This document shows positions 1 to 10,949 of a stretch of DNA of 64,000 nucleotides, piece by piece. The DNA is taken from assembly GCA_030374805.1 (NCBI GenBank), contig JARGSG010000031.1, positions 62,001 to 126,000 on the forward strand. The letters run 5' to 3'. Position numbers and translations under genes: made by a program. Source of the stretch: Gracilaria gracilis. Taxonomy: Eukaryota > Rhodophyta > Florideophyceae > Gracilariales > Gracilariaceae. How positions within the stretch are numbered: the first letter of the stretch is position 1; each line of letters starts with the position of its first letter. Under the pieces are notes generated by a model. It saw only the letters and a list, made by a program, of their open reading frames with translations. It searched no databases and was not told the origin of the DNA.

Positions 1-1007
1 ATTTCCTGCTCGTACAGGACCCCATTATCGGCATTTAAACCACCGTGTTGTTTGACGCACGACAGAAGCAAAGATCTGAAGTTAACACCACTGTGTTTAT
101 AGGGAACAGATATGTTCCCACGCTTGTAAATTAGGCCTGTTTCTGATAGGCCAAGGAGTTTATCCTTGTTCTCGTAATCTACACCATAAACAATATTTCC
201 AAAATCAGAAAGTACCTGTTCGTCATTTGGAGAGGTAAGGGCAGAAATGAATGCTTCTCTCGTTTGCAATGCTTCTCGGGGATCGAACCATGGTTCTTTG
301 TCCTTTTCGAGTGATGAAGACTGTTTCTTCTTTCTTTTTCTGCTTTGAATTATTCTTTGAGTAGCTGTGCCATTGATAAGTGGGGAAGGCTTTCCCGACG
401 CCTTAACACTGTGTAGCGGGAGGAGGTTGTGGATCTGTACGGTGATAATCTTATGTTCTATGTCGACATCTTTGAAGGCTTCTCTTGGGGACTGTTCTCG
501 TTCTGCAATCAACCGTTTTCTGAATGTTTCCGAGGTGTCATACGATGACACCAGTCCGAGTGCGTGCAAAACAACAGTCCAAGAAGCACTAGATTCAAGT
601 ATGCCAGAAATAGATAAAGTCACATGTATTGGTCCAACAGCGAGACGAGACCATGAAAAACAGAGCTGCTCAATAATTTTAAACGCACGAATGCAGATAA
701 GAAAGTCTGCTCGTGATAATGACACCCCATGACTGTCTGGTTGTATTGAGAGGCTTGAGTACCAGTTCAGTGCTGTGCTGGGAACTTTGTCGGGTCCATT
801 GCAGATGGGAAAAAGTTGAGGCAAGTCCTCCCTGTTCGCAGTTGCGTTGAGCTTCCAAGCAGCAAGTTGTTTGTTTGATGCCATTTCTAAAACAGTTGGA
901 GCCCAAAGACATCCCGGTATAGATCTTATTTCATCCGAAAGAGCCCAGTTCACTCGTCGATAACGTTCCTGACCTTCAACAGAACGATTACATACGGTGG
1001 TAAGCAT
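1..1007 (-). CDS. Unrecognised large protein, partial (runs off left edge)
   Basis: An uninterrupted minus-strand frame of about 335 codons runs from an ATG at 1007 to the window edge without a stop. Composition is protein-like (mixed hydrophobic and charged segments), with a basic cluster SRKRKKK near codon 220 that could be a nuclear localisation signal. Blocks such as QERYRRVNWALSDEI and ITVQIHNLLPLHSV look like ordinary folded helical protein. I do not recognise the family. The frame is also open a little upstream of 1007, but there it overlaps the sulfotransferase fossil on the other strand, so the ATG at 1007 is the best visible start. A large nuclear or nucleolar protein is possible but is a guess. 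Confidence 0.55.
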   Translation of the reverse strand, partial: MLTTVCNRSVEGQERYRRVNWALSDEIRSIPGCLWAPTVLEMASNKQLAAWKLNATANREDLPQLFPICNGPDKVPSTALNWYSSLSIQPDSHGVSLSRADFLICIRAFKIIEQLCFSWSRLAVGPIHVTLSISGILESSASWTVVLHALGLVSSYDTSETFRKRLIAEREQSPREAFKDVDIEHKIITVQIHNLLPLHSVKASGKPSPLINGTATQRIIQSRKRKKKQSSSLEKDKEPWFDPREALQTREAFISALTSPNDEQVLSDFGNIVYGVDYENKDKLLGLSETGLIYKRGNISVPYKHSGVNFRSLLLSCVKQHGGLNADNGVLYEQE

Positions 1008-1020
1008 TGACCGTCTCTTC

Positions 1021-1721
1021 TGTGAAGCCACTGTCACTTCTACGGGTGATGCGCTGGATGTCGCCCTGCATGATATGGCGCACCCGGCGTGAAGAGACCA
1101 TGCGGTGCTGCGATAGTCGGATCAGCGCATTCGAGAGGTGCGGCACAGCTCTTCTTATCTCAAGTTTGGCTTTGTCAGAAACCCGTACCATCGAATGGTG
1201 TCGGCGTATGTGGACAAGATTTTGAGGGTGGCTGTCTCGTCGTTTGAGTATCAGAGTCAGATGCATAGCCTGTTTGGAATGATCCATCTTTGCGCGTCAC
1301 TGCCAACCTCACAAAGCCCACATTTTCGCAGTTTGTCACCACCATTTCGACCGTGTTGAATCAAACTAGAACACAGGTCAACCTTCAGCGCATATTGTTT
1401 GAAAATAACGAGAGTCGACGATATCTTCATTGGCGTTCGCAGGTCGAATTATTGCACCCCGACATCATTCCATTTGACTTTATCGGCAGTTTTGATAACT
1501 TGCACAACGATAGAAACCATGTTCTTCAATGGATGTACCAACACACCCATCGCCGAATCCCCCAACATATTCTGGAAAAGCGTCATGCAACAGATCTTGT
1601 GGAAATGGTTCATCTGTATCAAATGATTCGTCACCACCATCAACTTCGACAGCTCATTATTCACACTTATAAACAGGATTTTGAAACCTTCAACTTCTCT
1701 ACCAGACCCCCATCCGTGTGA
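1021..1721 (+). pseudogene. Carbohydrate sulfotransferase fossil
   Basis: Two collinear frames give the C-terminal two thirds of a Golgi-type carbohydrate sulfotransferase. The first (1021-1280) contains the PAPS 3'-phosphate-binding signature FGFVRNPYHRMVSAYVDKI. The second (1290-1721) carries the family tail, with FDFIGSFDNL and HATDLVEMVHLYQ. The gene is broken: TGA at 1090-1092 and TAG at 1114-1116 lie in the first frame, and a frame change occurs between about 1260 and 1290. The N-terminal transmembrane anchor and the 5'-phosphosulfate loop are not seen. Known family members transfer sulfate from PAPS to sugars in the Golgi; in red algae such enzymes are linked to sulfated galactans. It lies head to head with the frame at 1-1007. 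Confidence 0.8.
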
Positions 1722-2291
1722 CACTATGTGACTTATCGTGTATTGCTCATAAGTTGAAGTGTATAAATCTTTCTTCCTTCTAAATTTTTGCACTGAACAA
1801 AAGATTACTTTGTAATCTGGGAGAAATATATGTAAACAATGTAGATGCTAGCTTTGGACAAGACTGCTAACGGCTTTGAAAGAGTCTGACAACCGCCACA
1901 TCAGCGGGAGAAAAACATGCTCTTGCAATTGATGGACTACCCGTGTGACAAGTGCGACAGATTGTGTGTAGAGTTTCTCTCTATTTAACAGTCATGGTTA
2001 CCGAGAACTATATGCCCAAATCAGGGCCTGTCTTAACAAGAGGACGCACAAATCACAGAGGCGACCAACATATTCCTTTCTTTCGCTTTTTTCGGTTTCC
2101 ATTCCAACTCACCGAAATTAACACCTGCTTCCAAAAAAATGGTACCGACAGGGCCAGTCTTCCCTTGTGCGAGACCGATCACATAGGTTTCCTCGGCTCT
2201 CCCTGCTTTATAAAACACTCAAAGAACACAACTTCTTTTCCTTCTCCGCCACTGCATAACGATTTTAGCGAATTAAACTTCAGCTCCAATT
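1722..2291. other. Intergenic, no gene seen
   Basis: No supported coding frame. The 137-residue open frame over 1952-2365 is low in coding character and overlaps the signal-peptide frame that follows. Confidence 0.5.
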
Positions 2292-3739
2292 ATGAAGTTC
2301 CTTCCCTGCTGTTGGCTGTTGCTGTTGCTGTTGCTGTTTCCCAAAGATCGGGAAATACAGTTTAGCGTAAGAAGTCCTTTTTTCCCACCGTCTTCGCTTG
2401 CATCTTCGACGGAATCTCCACAGACGGTTTTCAAACCGCCAGTTTCACGCGATTATGATACATATTACACCTTCAGGGCATGGAATGCGGATTAACTGTC
2501 ATCCAACTGCAGCTGATATCTTTGGTCGCACTCGTTTCACACGTCCGGCCAGTGAAAACACTTTTAAAAACACTGTTATTCAGTATCGTTTATGCCAAGT
2601 CTGCCAAGGTTCCGGTAGCCTTGTAGGCGACTCCAACATCCCATTCTCATAGAACGCATGACGGAGAATGAGCTCGACCCAGATAACAGCAGTACCGATT
2701 TTACAGCTCCCATTAGAATTAGTAACAGGGAGAGTTACTGAAACGATACTTTACGAATGATGACAATCGATGGAAGTAGCTCTTGAGGCACACATGCCCT
2801 CCACCCAGTCCAACAATGTTTAACTTTCTTGGACTACACTGGTATACATTAATTCCTAAGAACAGTCCGTAGATTAGATATTTATTCAAGTGGCAACCAC
2901 TCCTCGAGATCAACGGTTGGGGCTTCTTCTTCCGTCAGGAGAGCGCCGTGCCGTACCCCGGACAGGCCATTCCATTTGGTCATAATCATGAAGAGATGAA
3001 CAACAGCAATATCGATTCTTCCTACGGGCGCCCCGATGCCCGTGCCAAGCTCGTGAAGAATACTCACAAATGGAAGAAGCTCGATAAAAAAATGCTAGAC
3101 ACCTACGCCACTATAAATGACCAGCATTGCGTGCTCGCTGAGTTCTCCGACAAGAAAGCGAGGGCATTCCATACCAAAACCTCGCCGGTCTTCGTTGCGT
3201 TGCACGGAATTGTGACGCGTGCTTCTTTTGTCGTGCCTAGAGCCTTGGTGATGATGGTTGTTTGTCTTACGGGGCCGGAGCTTCCGTAGCAAGGTTGATT
3301 CCATGTCATACACATCACGTTTCTTGAATCCCTGATCACGGTCAAAGATTGTACTGCTTTATGCCTTCTACGTGTAGACACCGTTCCATCGTTCCCCACA
3401 GCTCCCCAGTGATCAATCAAGATTGTTTCCAAACAGTGCGAATTATCGGATATAAACGTCACAGAGGGGTTGAAGAGGAGCATGCTCTACACTAGAGACC
3501 TGACAAAGTCGTTCTCTACAAGATGGAAACGTTGTAAACCAGAACGGTCTCTCTTCTTTTGTTCGACTCTTCCTGTTTTGTTCGACGCTTTGGCTGCCAA
3601 CCCAAGACCAGTTCTTGAAAATTCTTTAGGGAAATATGCATATACTTCCGAAGCGTTGTACAAAGCTCTCTATCTATTAAGAGGAAAGCTAATTTTACAT
3701 CAGGTCTCGAACGAAAATTGTGTACGTCGTGATTGCTGA
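2292..3739 (+). pseudogene. Decayed gene for a secreted or membrane-anchored protein, family unknown
   Basis: The region starts with a strong signal peptide or type II anchor (MKFLPCCWLLLLLLLF, 2292). Plus-strand coding-like blocks then follow in changing frames: about 2480-2650, 2652-2745 (ERMTENELDPDNSSTDF), 2880-3289 (the best block, with INGWGFFFRQESAVPYPGQA and NTHKWKKLDKKMLDTYA) and 3290-3739. The 2880-3289 block has clear third-position bias and is preceded by an in-frame TAG that could also be a splice acceptor, so introns may explain some frame changes. At least one later block has in-frame stops. I read it as a decayed gene; the product is not recognised. A Golgi enzyme would fit the anchor but is unproven. 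Confidence 0.4.
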
Positions 3740-4339
3740 CCCTCTTTTTCAGCGCAAGTCGTGTCCGCGCCGCGGATGCCGAGCAGTTGGCGCACGGCGC
3801 CTGGAGACGAAGTTTGAGACGACGGGGGTTTGGCGTCTACGTCGGGCGGTGGGGGCGAGTGAGGCGCGTCGCCGGACTACTCGGGCGCGGTCACTGGACA
3901 ACGCGCGTGCGGTCGCGAGCGGCACCCCCGCGGCGCCAAAGACAACACATGCAGCAGCACGGCATGGCGTCCGCAAGTCAAAAGCGCGACGGGGTGCGCG
4001 AACGCGACGGGACACACGAAAGACATGTGAAGGGCAACCACGTGAAGCGTCGCGGAGGTAGTCGTCGTGTGGGGGCCGAGCGGCGGATCTGTTAACAAAA
4101 TGACGAGGTACAAGGGCGTCACGAACGCGGCATGAGAGCGCGGCAGCCACCACACACGGCCGCCAGCAGCGCCAGCAGCGCCATTTGCCGGCGCGCACAC
4201 GCGCGAAACGGAAAGCGCTGTAAAGAGGCGCCATTCGAGCGCGCAATGCGCGTGGGCCACGGGCGCCTTCTTCGCGCACACACCGCCGCACGCTGCGCGT
4301 CGTGTCTCCCGCGCCTCCGCCTACGCACCGTTGGCCACC
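3740..4339. other. GC-rich, CpG-rich stretch upstream of the J-domain gene
   Basis: Very GC-rich sequence with arginine-rich open frames on both strands and in several phases. Such frames arise by chance in GC-rich DNA and show no domain. Its position directly before a strong start context suggests a promoter or 5' untranslated region. Confidence 0.45.
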
Positions 4340-5146
4340 ATGTGTGCCGCCGCTGACCGCAGCAGCGCACGCGCCGACCCGTACGCCGTGCTCGGCGTGT
4401 CGCGGACCGCGTCAACGCATCAAGTGCCTACAAGACGTCGTGTTTGCGCTGGCACCCCGACAAGCATCCCGCCGGCGTAGCGCGGCGCGCTGCTGAGCGC
4501 CAGTTCAAGGCTATCTCTGTTGCGTACGCCTCCGCGCCGAGGCGCCAGTCGCCCACGCGCACCGTGGCTTCCGCCGCGCGGCAACTGGCTTCGGTTGGCT
4601 CTATTGACGCGTCATCGCGTTCTAGGAACGCTTTTGCGCGCCGCGCCGATTTTGATGATGATGGAGCTCTTTTCTTTCATGACATGTTTGATTCGAATAA
4701 TGGCGACTACTATCAAAGCACATCGCGAAACTTGTTCTTGCGCTCCGCTTCGCGCCACGAGGACTTGATACTACCCCTGGTATTGACGCTGGTGGAGTTT
4801 GCAGACGGCTGTGTCAAACAACACCGTCTGTCCGATTAAAACGCCACTAGCACTGGCGCCAAGCTGCTGCGCGTCGTGGTCAAGCCTGGTTACCGACCGG
4901 GCGACCGCATCCGCTTGCCCAACGTACGTGTTGATGAGTTTCAAGGAAGGACGCCACCAAAGTTTGTGCGAGCCGGGAAATGAAAAGAACTGTAGCGCGG
5001 TCGGTGAACGAGAAAAGGAAGGGCACACCTCTGGAGTCTGTCTCCCTCCGTCGGTAGCTCTCGGCGTTCAGCTGAGAGTCTTTATACCCGCTTGGCGCAA
5101 AGTAGTCGTTAAAAGGATCCGGGAGGATTCCATAGCTTCTATGTAG
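4340..5146 (+). pseudogene. Type II HSP40 / J-domain chaperone, decayed
   Basis: The ATG at 4340 sits in GGCCACCATG, a strong Kozak context. The frame begins with a J-domain start (DPYAVLGVSRTAS); a frame change near 4424 then leads into the rest of the domain, AYKTSCLRWHPDKHP, with the HPD motif at 4453-4461 and QFKAISVAYA of helix IV. Next comes a linker, then the start of the substrate-binding C-terminal domain, EDLILPLVLTLVEFADGC. In another frame (4852-4983) lies KLLRVVVKPGYRPGDRIRLP, the family's second beta-sandwich signature, and degraded CTD-II remains reach about 5146. J proteins stimulate HSP70 ATPase through HPD. The layout is that of a DNAJB-type protein without zinc fingers. At least two frame changes make it a pseudogene unless they are sequence errors. 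Confidence 0.75.
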
Positions 5147-5265
5147 CTTCAATGGTGCAAAAAAAATTGCATATGAAATATTTACACGTACGATTCCACA
5201 CCAGTACAACGTACGCCAACCAGGCTTCACGCATATACAGTTTGGCATATGAGCTCTGTTGAGCT

Positions 5266-5817
5266 AAAAGACTTTAACCTCCCTACAATCTTCGTCACGG
5301 CAGCGCAGCCCTGGGCCAAACCGGGGCGAAATCTGGGTCCAATAGTGCCCACGAAATATGGGCACAGGTGAATCTTTCACACCCGCACACATGCCCGCTC
5401 TACATCCGCGCTGCCCACCGTGCCGCCGCACACCGCGGCGCTTCACTTCCGTGCTGCTCCGGCGCTCACTCGCTTGCTCCATGTCGTCCCATCCCTGTCC
5501 TCGCTGCGCGGGAGCTCACTCGCTCGCTCCATTCTGTCCCCCTTCCTGCCCGCTGTGCTACCGCACACCACGATGCTGCACGTCCGCACTCTCCCAGCTT
5601 TGCTGAGTGCCTTCCTGCCCACCGTGCCGCCACAAACCGTCCAGTTTTGTTGAGCGCCTTCCAGCACACCCTGCCGCGGCGCTGGCACTTCCTAACGCAC
5701 GCGATGAGCATCGTTTCGTCGTTTGATGGCCTGCTTTTGTGCCGGCGCAATGTTTTGCCGCTGGTAACCTTGGCATTCCAACCTTGCTCCTTGCCTCCGG
5801 CTGAGTTTATGTATTTG
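5266..5817 (+). repeat. MULE left terminal inverted repeat
   Basis: This 552-bp repeat is matched in inverted orientation by 10227-10778. It is GC-rich, and open frames cross it on both strands, including one of 362 codons that continues into 6456. The same capacity appears in mirror image at the right end, so these frames are treated as by-products of repeat sequence, not genes. Confidence 0.85.
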
Positions 5818-6899
5818 CAGCACACCCGGCCGCTCCAAAACATTTGTGTTCCGCCTTGCAATGCTCTACGTCTACGCTGCCTACAATGGAGTTCCACTTC
5901 TGCGCTGCGCCCGGCCACGCTTTATTTTTACCTCCCCTTTGTATATGCTCCACGTGACTGCTGCCCGCAAGGGCGCTTTACTTTGGCGCTGCCCTCGGCA
6001 GCACACTACTCCGCGTCGCCCCAAGCGCTCACTTTTTCGCGCTGTGCCTCGCGCTCATTCCCCAGCACGCTCTTTTCTCTTCATTACCCTCTAAGTTGGA
6101 AGCAGGAAAGCACCACTTGCCCTACTCCAAGTACTCTGGTCAACAGAGCGCCCAGCAATGGCGATAAGAGACAGCCCTGCCTGCTATGGCTTCGAATGAG
6201 TTCGTACACAATCTGCGCAAATTCGGTGCTGCGCAGTGGCACTGCTCTCTGTCATTCAACCCTCTTACCCACAGTTGGACTGCTCTCTGTCGCTACACTA
6301 TCTTGCTTGCAATATCAAAGCAACAGCCTCCGCTTTGACCTCCACACACACACAATAAGTGCCAAAGTGGCACCAAAGACGCGCCAAGAGTCAGTGCCCA
6401 CCGTAATTCTAACTTTTATATGTCGTTTGTCATGGTCTGGCGCACGAAAACGCTAAAAGCCTGGCTTTCTTATTTGACCGGTCGCGCGAATGCTGTTGGA
6501 ACAGCACAATCTCAATGAATTTTGTAGTGATGTGTGCTGTCACAAATCCTGCATCTGGTGAAAAGGTTTGGGCCGACAGCGCAGTTTGGCTTTGATGACG
6601 TATCGCAGGCAACGAAGAACTTTAGGTTTCGAAGGGTGAGAAGTGGTCATCTACTGGTTTAGAATGCGGCACGTCATCCGTCCAAGTTGTTGTTGTGCTA
6701 TGGCCTGGGTCCTATGTGGAAGCAGATTTTATATGGAAATGACAGACATAGAAGAGGTAGTCACTACTCACAGTCGATTTTTGTTTTGGTTATCGTGAAT
6801 ATACCTGGATCTTGATAAGTGCGCAGAGCGTATTTCTGCCGGAAGAAGGATTGTTTCAAGTATCGTTCATATTGATGAGGAAGGTTACATCTTAATCTA

Positions 6900-9397
6900 A
6901 TGAGTAACCCCAAGGTTATCTTTCATGATCTTTTTGTTGCGCTTCCTTCTTACGATGAAATTGTCGGGGTGCTAACATGCATTCTGCAGCAAGACGTCGA
7001 GGCCGTCGAAGCGATTTCTTCCAGGATATTACGTGATGGAGATGAAGTATACATGGATGAGAATTTTTTTACTGGGTTATATCTTGGACTCACAGATGGC
7101 CAAAACGAATGGTCTCCCACGTCATTAAGAGCCGTGGCCATTGCAGAATGCAGTGCGTGCAACAAGTGCTTTTCTCATGATTGCTTTATTTCAGTAGAGA
7201 ACGTCACTATTGGTCATAGGTGTTACTCCTGCCGCAAGCAAGAAAAGATTCAAGACATTCCTGCACTTATCTACATGAAATCATGCTGCCAGGGGATTAC
7301 AGATAATCATTTCAAGTATCTGTACAAGATGAGCTTTGACCCTTCTCGTCATCTCTCTGTTCCAATAGATGTTCTCTGTGTAGGGTATGATGAGCTTTTT
7401 GATGTCTCAATGGTAAACCAGACCGAAACGGAATCAACCTGTACACGTTCGAAACGAGCACAGGTGGTTCTCGGGCGTACTCAACAGCACGTTTTGGCAC
7501 TTTTGTGCACGATAGAGCAGTATCGGTACATAGTGCACCAAAGAGCCACACAGAAACGCAAGTCTGAATCATTTATATGCAGCCAACGAAGAACAAAACT
7601 GAGCAACCATTCAAAACCTGTGAAGCATCTTCGTGAGTCTAGGAAACATTTTGATTGCGGTGGTACTGTCTCGTTCTCATACGGGTGGCACAGTGCTTCA
7701 ATGGCTAGAGTGAAACACGAACTGCACCATGAAACACTTTCAGATTGGAAGCCACTTGTAGAAAGGGCTCCAGGAATTGATGGAAGAATAAGAGAACTTC
7801 ATGGAACAGGCCTTAAACCATTTCAAATCTGTGAACATCTCAGAAAAGTACATCGTATCGAGTTCCGATATAATGAGGTATACTATATCTGGAGCAAGGA
7901 AATGGAAAGAATAACGCGCAAGTCTAACAATCCGAAATCATCCGCCATTCAGCTCATTAATGAATCAGAAAACATATCCATGATCTACGAGCAACAGAAC
8001 CCTTTTGGGGTTGGCTTCATAGTTACAACGGGAATTAAAATCTCACAACGCCGAAGTATAGTGGAAATTCTTATGGACTCTACGTACAAAACTAACAAGC
8101 AAGGCATGGAGCTCTTCGCAATTATCGGGTCTGTCAACGGTGCTGGATTTCCGTTGGGATATTTTATATTAAAATCTCCTCCTGCCGGTAGTAATGAGAA
8201 GGGGTATAAGAAAAAGGCGATTACAGAATTCTTAACAGCTTTCAGAAATGCGAACGATCACATCAAACCCCTATTTTTGTTCTCCAACAAGGATCTGGCT
8301 CAACTGTCCGCCATAGAGAAAGTATATCAAATTGAGCCTTCTATATGCCTCTGGCATATGAAGAGGGCTATCAAGAAGAAATTTGGAGAGCTAAAGAAAA
8401 GTGAAAGTGGAATATATAATTCAAAGCTTGAAGAAAATTTGCTTCGGCTCATCACTAAGCACTTTCACATGCACCCATTTTTTGTGGGTTACTCACTTGA
8501 AGAAATACGAGAAGTATGCACGAAGGAAATTTTATCTCTTTGTGAGCACCATACACTTTTGAAGCACTACCTTTTGGAGAATTGGTATGGCATTAATTGG
8601 TACTACAAATGGAGAAGGTGTAGAGCGGATTGTATTCCAATCGCAAAAACGACGATGCTTGTGGAGACCCATTGGCGAGTTTTGAAGCGGTTATACTTGC
8701 AGAATTACAATAGACCGCGAATTGACCTTCTTGTACAAATTATTGACAAAAGCTTTTTGTCAAAGTATGAGCTGGATTATTAGGCTATGTTGTCTGGTAG
8801 AAAAAAACCTGCTTGGTGGAAGGCATTTATGAAGGAGTGGAAGGCGGCGGCTGAAAGAGATCATACCCACGCCTACGAAACAGACTTTTTTCATGGAAAT
8901 GCTCTTGCCCGGCTTTTATGATGAGCAGATTTTCATTCTGCAAGCATTCAGTCAAAGGCCTGCAATGTCCGCCATACCGCGATGTCATTCGAAGCAGGCG
9001 TCCTCAGTTCCTGACTATCAGAAGAAGTGAAAGGGTTTTTGCCGCTACGTTTATTGAGGAGATGAGGATTCCCGAAACTAACGTATCCCTGTCTGAAAAT
9101 CGAATGACGCCGATCCCGAGGGCGCCTCATGCTGCATCACTCTGTCAAGATAACCCACATACAAACCCCTTCTTTGACCTCGAGGACTCTGTCGAGCTGG
9201 TGCAGGCCAGCCACATTACTTTGTTGGATGAAATTCAAGTGTTAATTGAATGGACTAAAGAACACCTTCAAATACTGAGATCTAGTTCAGCATCTGCCAA
9301 ACAAACGCAGCACCTACACAAAGTCATGCAAAAGCACTTCAAGTACAGAGCTGATGTAGAAAGACACCTACGTTCCAGAAGAACCACGACAACCTGA
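6900..9397 (+). pseudogene. MULE transposase with SWIM zinc finger
   Basis: The ATG at 6900 opens a 627-codon frame. An N-terminal Cys-rich segment (CSACNKCFSHDCF then HRCYSC) is followed by the DDE core: first Asp in MDSTYKTNKQGMELFAIIG, second in LFSNKDLAQLSAIEKVY, the C/H pair in ICLWHMKRAI, and the presumed Glu in VETHWRVLKRLYL. The frame ends at a TAG at 8781-8783, yet the same phase continues with family-like sequence (GRKKPAWWKAFMKEW) to about 8910. After a one-base shift at a T-run near 8890 comes a SWIM zinc finger, CSCPAFMMSRFSFCKH, and a 159-codon tail ending at 9397. So one nonsense codon and one homopolymer frameshift separate the DDE core from its SWIM domain. Confidence 0.85.
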
Positions 9398-10226
9398 GAC
9401 AATGAAAATACTTTGTACTTGCCGTAAGTATGCCACAATATATACTCCATTAAAGTGTGTTTTCCAAATTCCCACGTGATCACGATAGCAAGAGGTCACC
9501 GTAATTCAACCGGGTTAAGGACAGCGAAATGTACGAAAACCTTAGGCTAACGGTTTTCGGAGACCATTAAATACTTTGATTGCCTGCGTGTCAAAGAACA
9601 AGTGTCCCCAGAATTTTGGTATCGGGTACTTGCGATGTGATTTGGTTTATACGCCCAAGAAGCTGCTGGGTAGAAACATTGTTACAAAAATCATCCAAAG
9701 ATATGTACCAACATTTCAGAGCATTCCAGAGCGACATGTATAAGAGCAAGCAGTAAACCCCTTCGCTCTTTGGCAAAGTAGCAGTCCTATATCACATTCG
9801 ATTCTTGCTGGAAAGCGTTTCAAACACAAGCACAACAGGTAGAACAGTTAAAAGCAGAGTCAGTTGACCTAGAGAAGTGTGGGTGAAATGGGTTCCGTGT
9901 TGTTTTGCGGCATCGCTGTAGCTTACCTCTGCCTTATATTTGGTCATTGATGTCGCAAGAACAAACACAAGAAGCAGCTCGCAAAAATACGTTGCGCTGT
10001 TGCAAAGCATAACGTTCGGAAAGAAAAACCCAGACTAATGAAGATCAAAAATTGTAGAAAGTTCCAGTATGCAGCGTTGATGGTTATCCCTCCGCGCACA
10101 CTCAGACTCTACCATCAGTAGAAAATGACTAAGAGCGCCTATGAAGCCGGTTGAATTGTCAGCAAGGCCGGCAAGAAGATTACCAAGCCCATTCGAAGCG
10201 TGAAGAAGAGAATGCCCGGGCCAGCA
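9398..10226. other. MULE internal non-coding region
   Basis: Between the transposase tail and the right inverted repeat I see only short frames without recognisable domains (a hydrophobic 72-codon frame at 9792-10010 minus and a 120-codon frame that continues into the repeat). Confidence 0.5.
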
Positions 10227-10778
10227 CAAATACAAAAACTCAGCCGGAGGCAAGGAGCAAGGTTGGAATGCCAAGGTTACCAGCGGCAAAACATTGCGCC
10301 GGCACAAGAGCAGGCCATCAAACGACGAAACGATGCTCATCGCCTGCGTTAGGAAGTGCCAGCGCCGCGGCAGGGTGTGATGGGAGGCGCTCAACAAAAC
10401 TGGACGGTTTGTGGCGGCACGGTGGGCAGGAAGGCGCTCAGTAAAGCTGAGAGAGTGCGGACGTGGAGCATCGTGGTGTTCGGTGGCACAGCGGGCAGGA
10501 AGGGGGACAGAAGGGAGCGAGCGAGTGAGCTCCCGCGCAGCGCGGACAGGGACGGGACGACAGGGAGCAAGCGAGTGAGCGCCAGAGCAGCACGGAAGTG
10601 AAGCGCCACGGTGTGCGGCGGCACGGTGGGCAGCGCGGACGTGGAGCGGGCATGTGTGCGGGTGTGAAAGAATTATCTGTGCCCATATTTATTGGGCACT
10701 ATTGGACCCAGATATCGCCCTGGTTTGGCCCAGGGCTGCGCTGCTGTGACAAAGATTGTAGGGAGGTTAAAGTCTTTT
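10227..10778 (-). repeat. MULE right terminal inverted repeat
   Basis: Inverted copy of 5266-5817. Similarity stops abruptly at 10227, where the sequence becomes unique to the element interior, and at 10778, next to the target duplication. Confidence 0.85.
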
Positions 10779-10949
10779 GGTGAGCTCCGTGGCGGACTGT
10801 CAGGTTAATTGAAATGCTTGAAGGACATCCGAGTAGTCTGTAAGGCTGTAGTGACAATCTACAACGGTACGCAACGAAGGCGAAGACGTCGTATCCACGG
10901 TCACGCAGAGCACTTCGCCGCCCTGGAAGCACGCCAAGTTGCATGGTGA

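Larger units (their letters stand above)
5266..10778 (+). mobile_element. MULE (Mutator-like) DNA transposon with 552-bp terminal inverted repeats
   Basis: Terminal inverted repeats 5266-5817 and 10227-10778 are the same length (552 bp) and highly similar. They begin AAAAGACTTTAACCTCCC and face each other. The element is flanked by an 8-bp target duplication with one mismatch (GTTGAGCT at 5258-5265, GGTGAGCT at 10779-10786). Long repeats and an 8-9 bp duplication are typical of MULEs, and the transposase between them is of the MULE type, so boundaries and family agree. It is 5513 bp long and landed just upstream of the anoctamin gene. The transposase frame is damaged, so this copy is probably not autonomous, but similar repeats suggest a fairly recent insertion. 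Confidence 0.85.

Noticed and set aside
3720-4415. Arginine-rich open frames of up to 180 codons on both strands
   Set aside because: They follow from high GC content, lack domains and overlap each other in all phases.
5368-6456. 362-codon plus frame, and minus frames across it
   Set aside because: They lie mostly in the MULE inverted repeat and are mirrored at the other end; codon pattern and composition are repeat-like.
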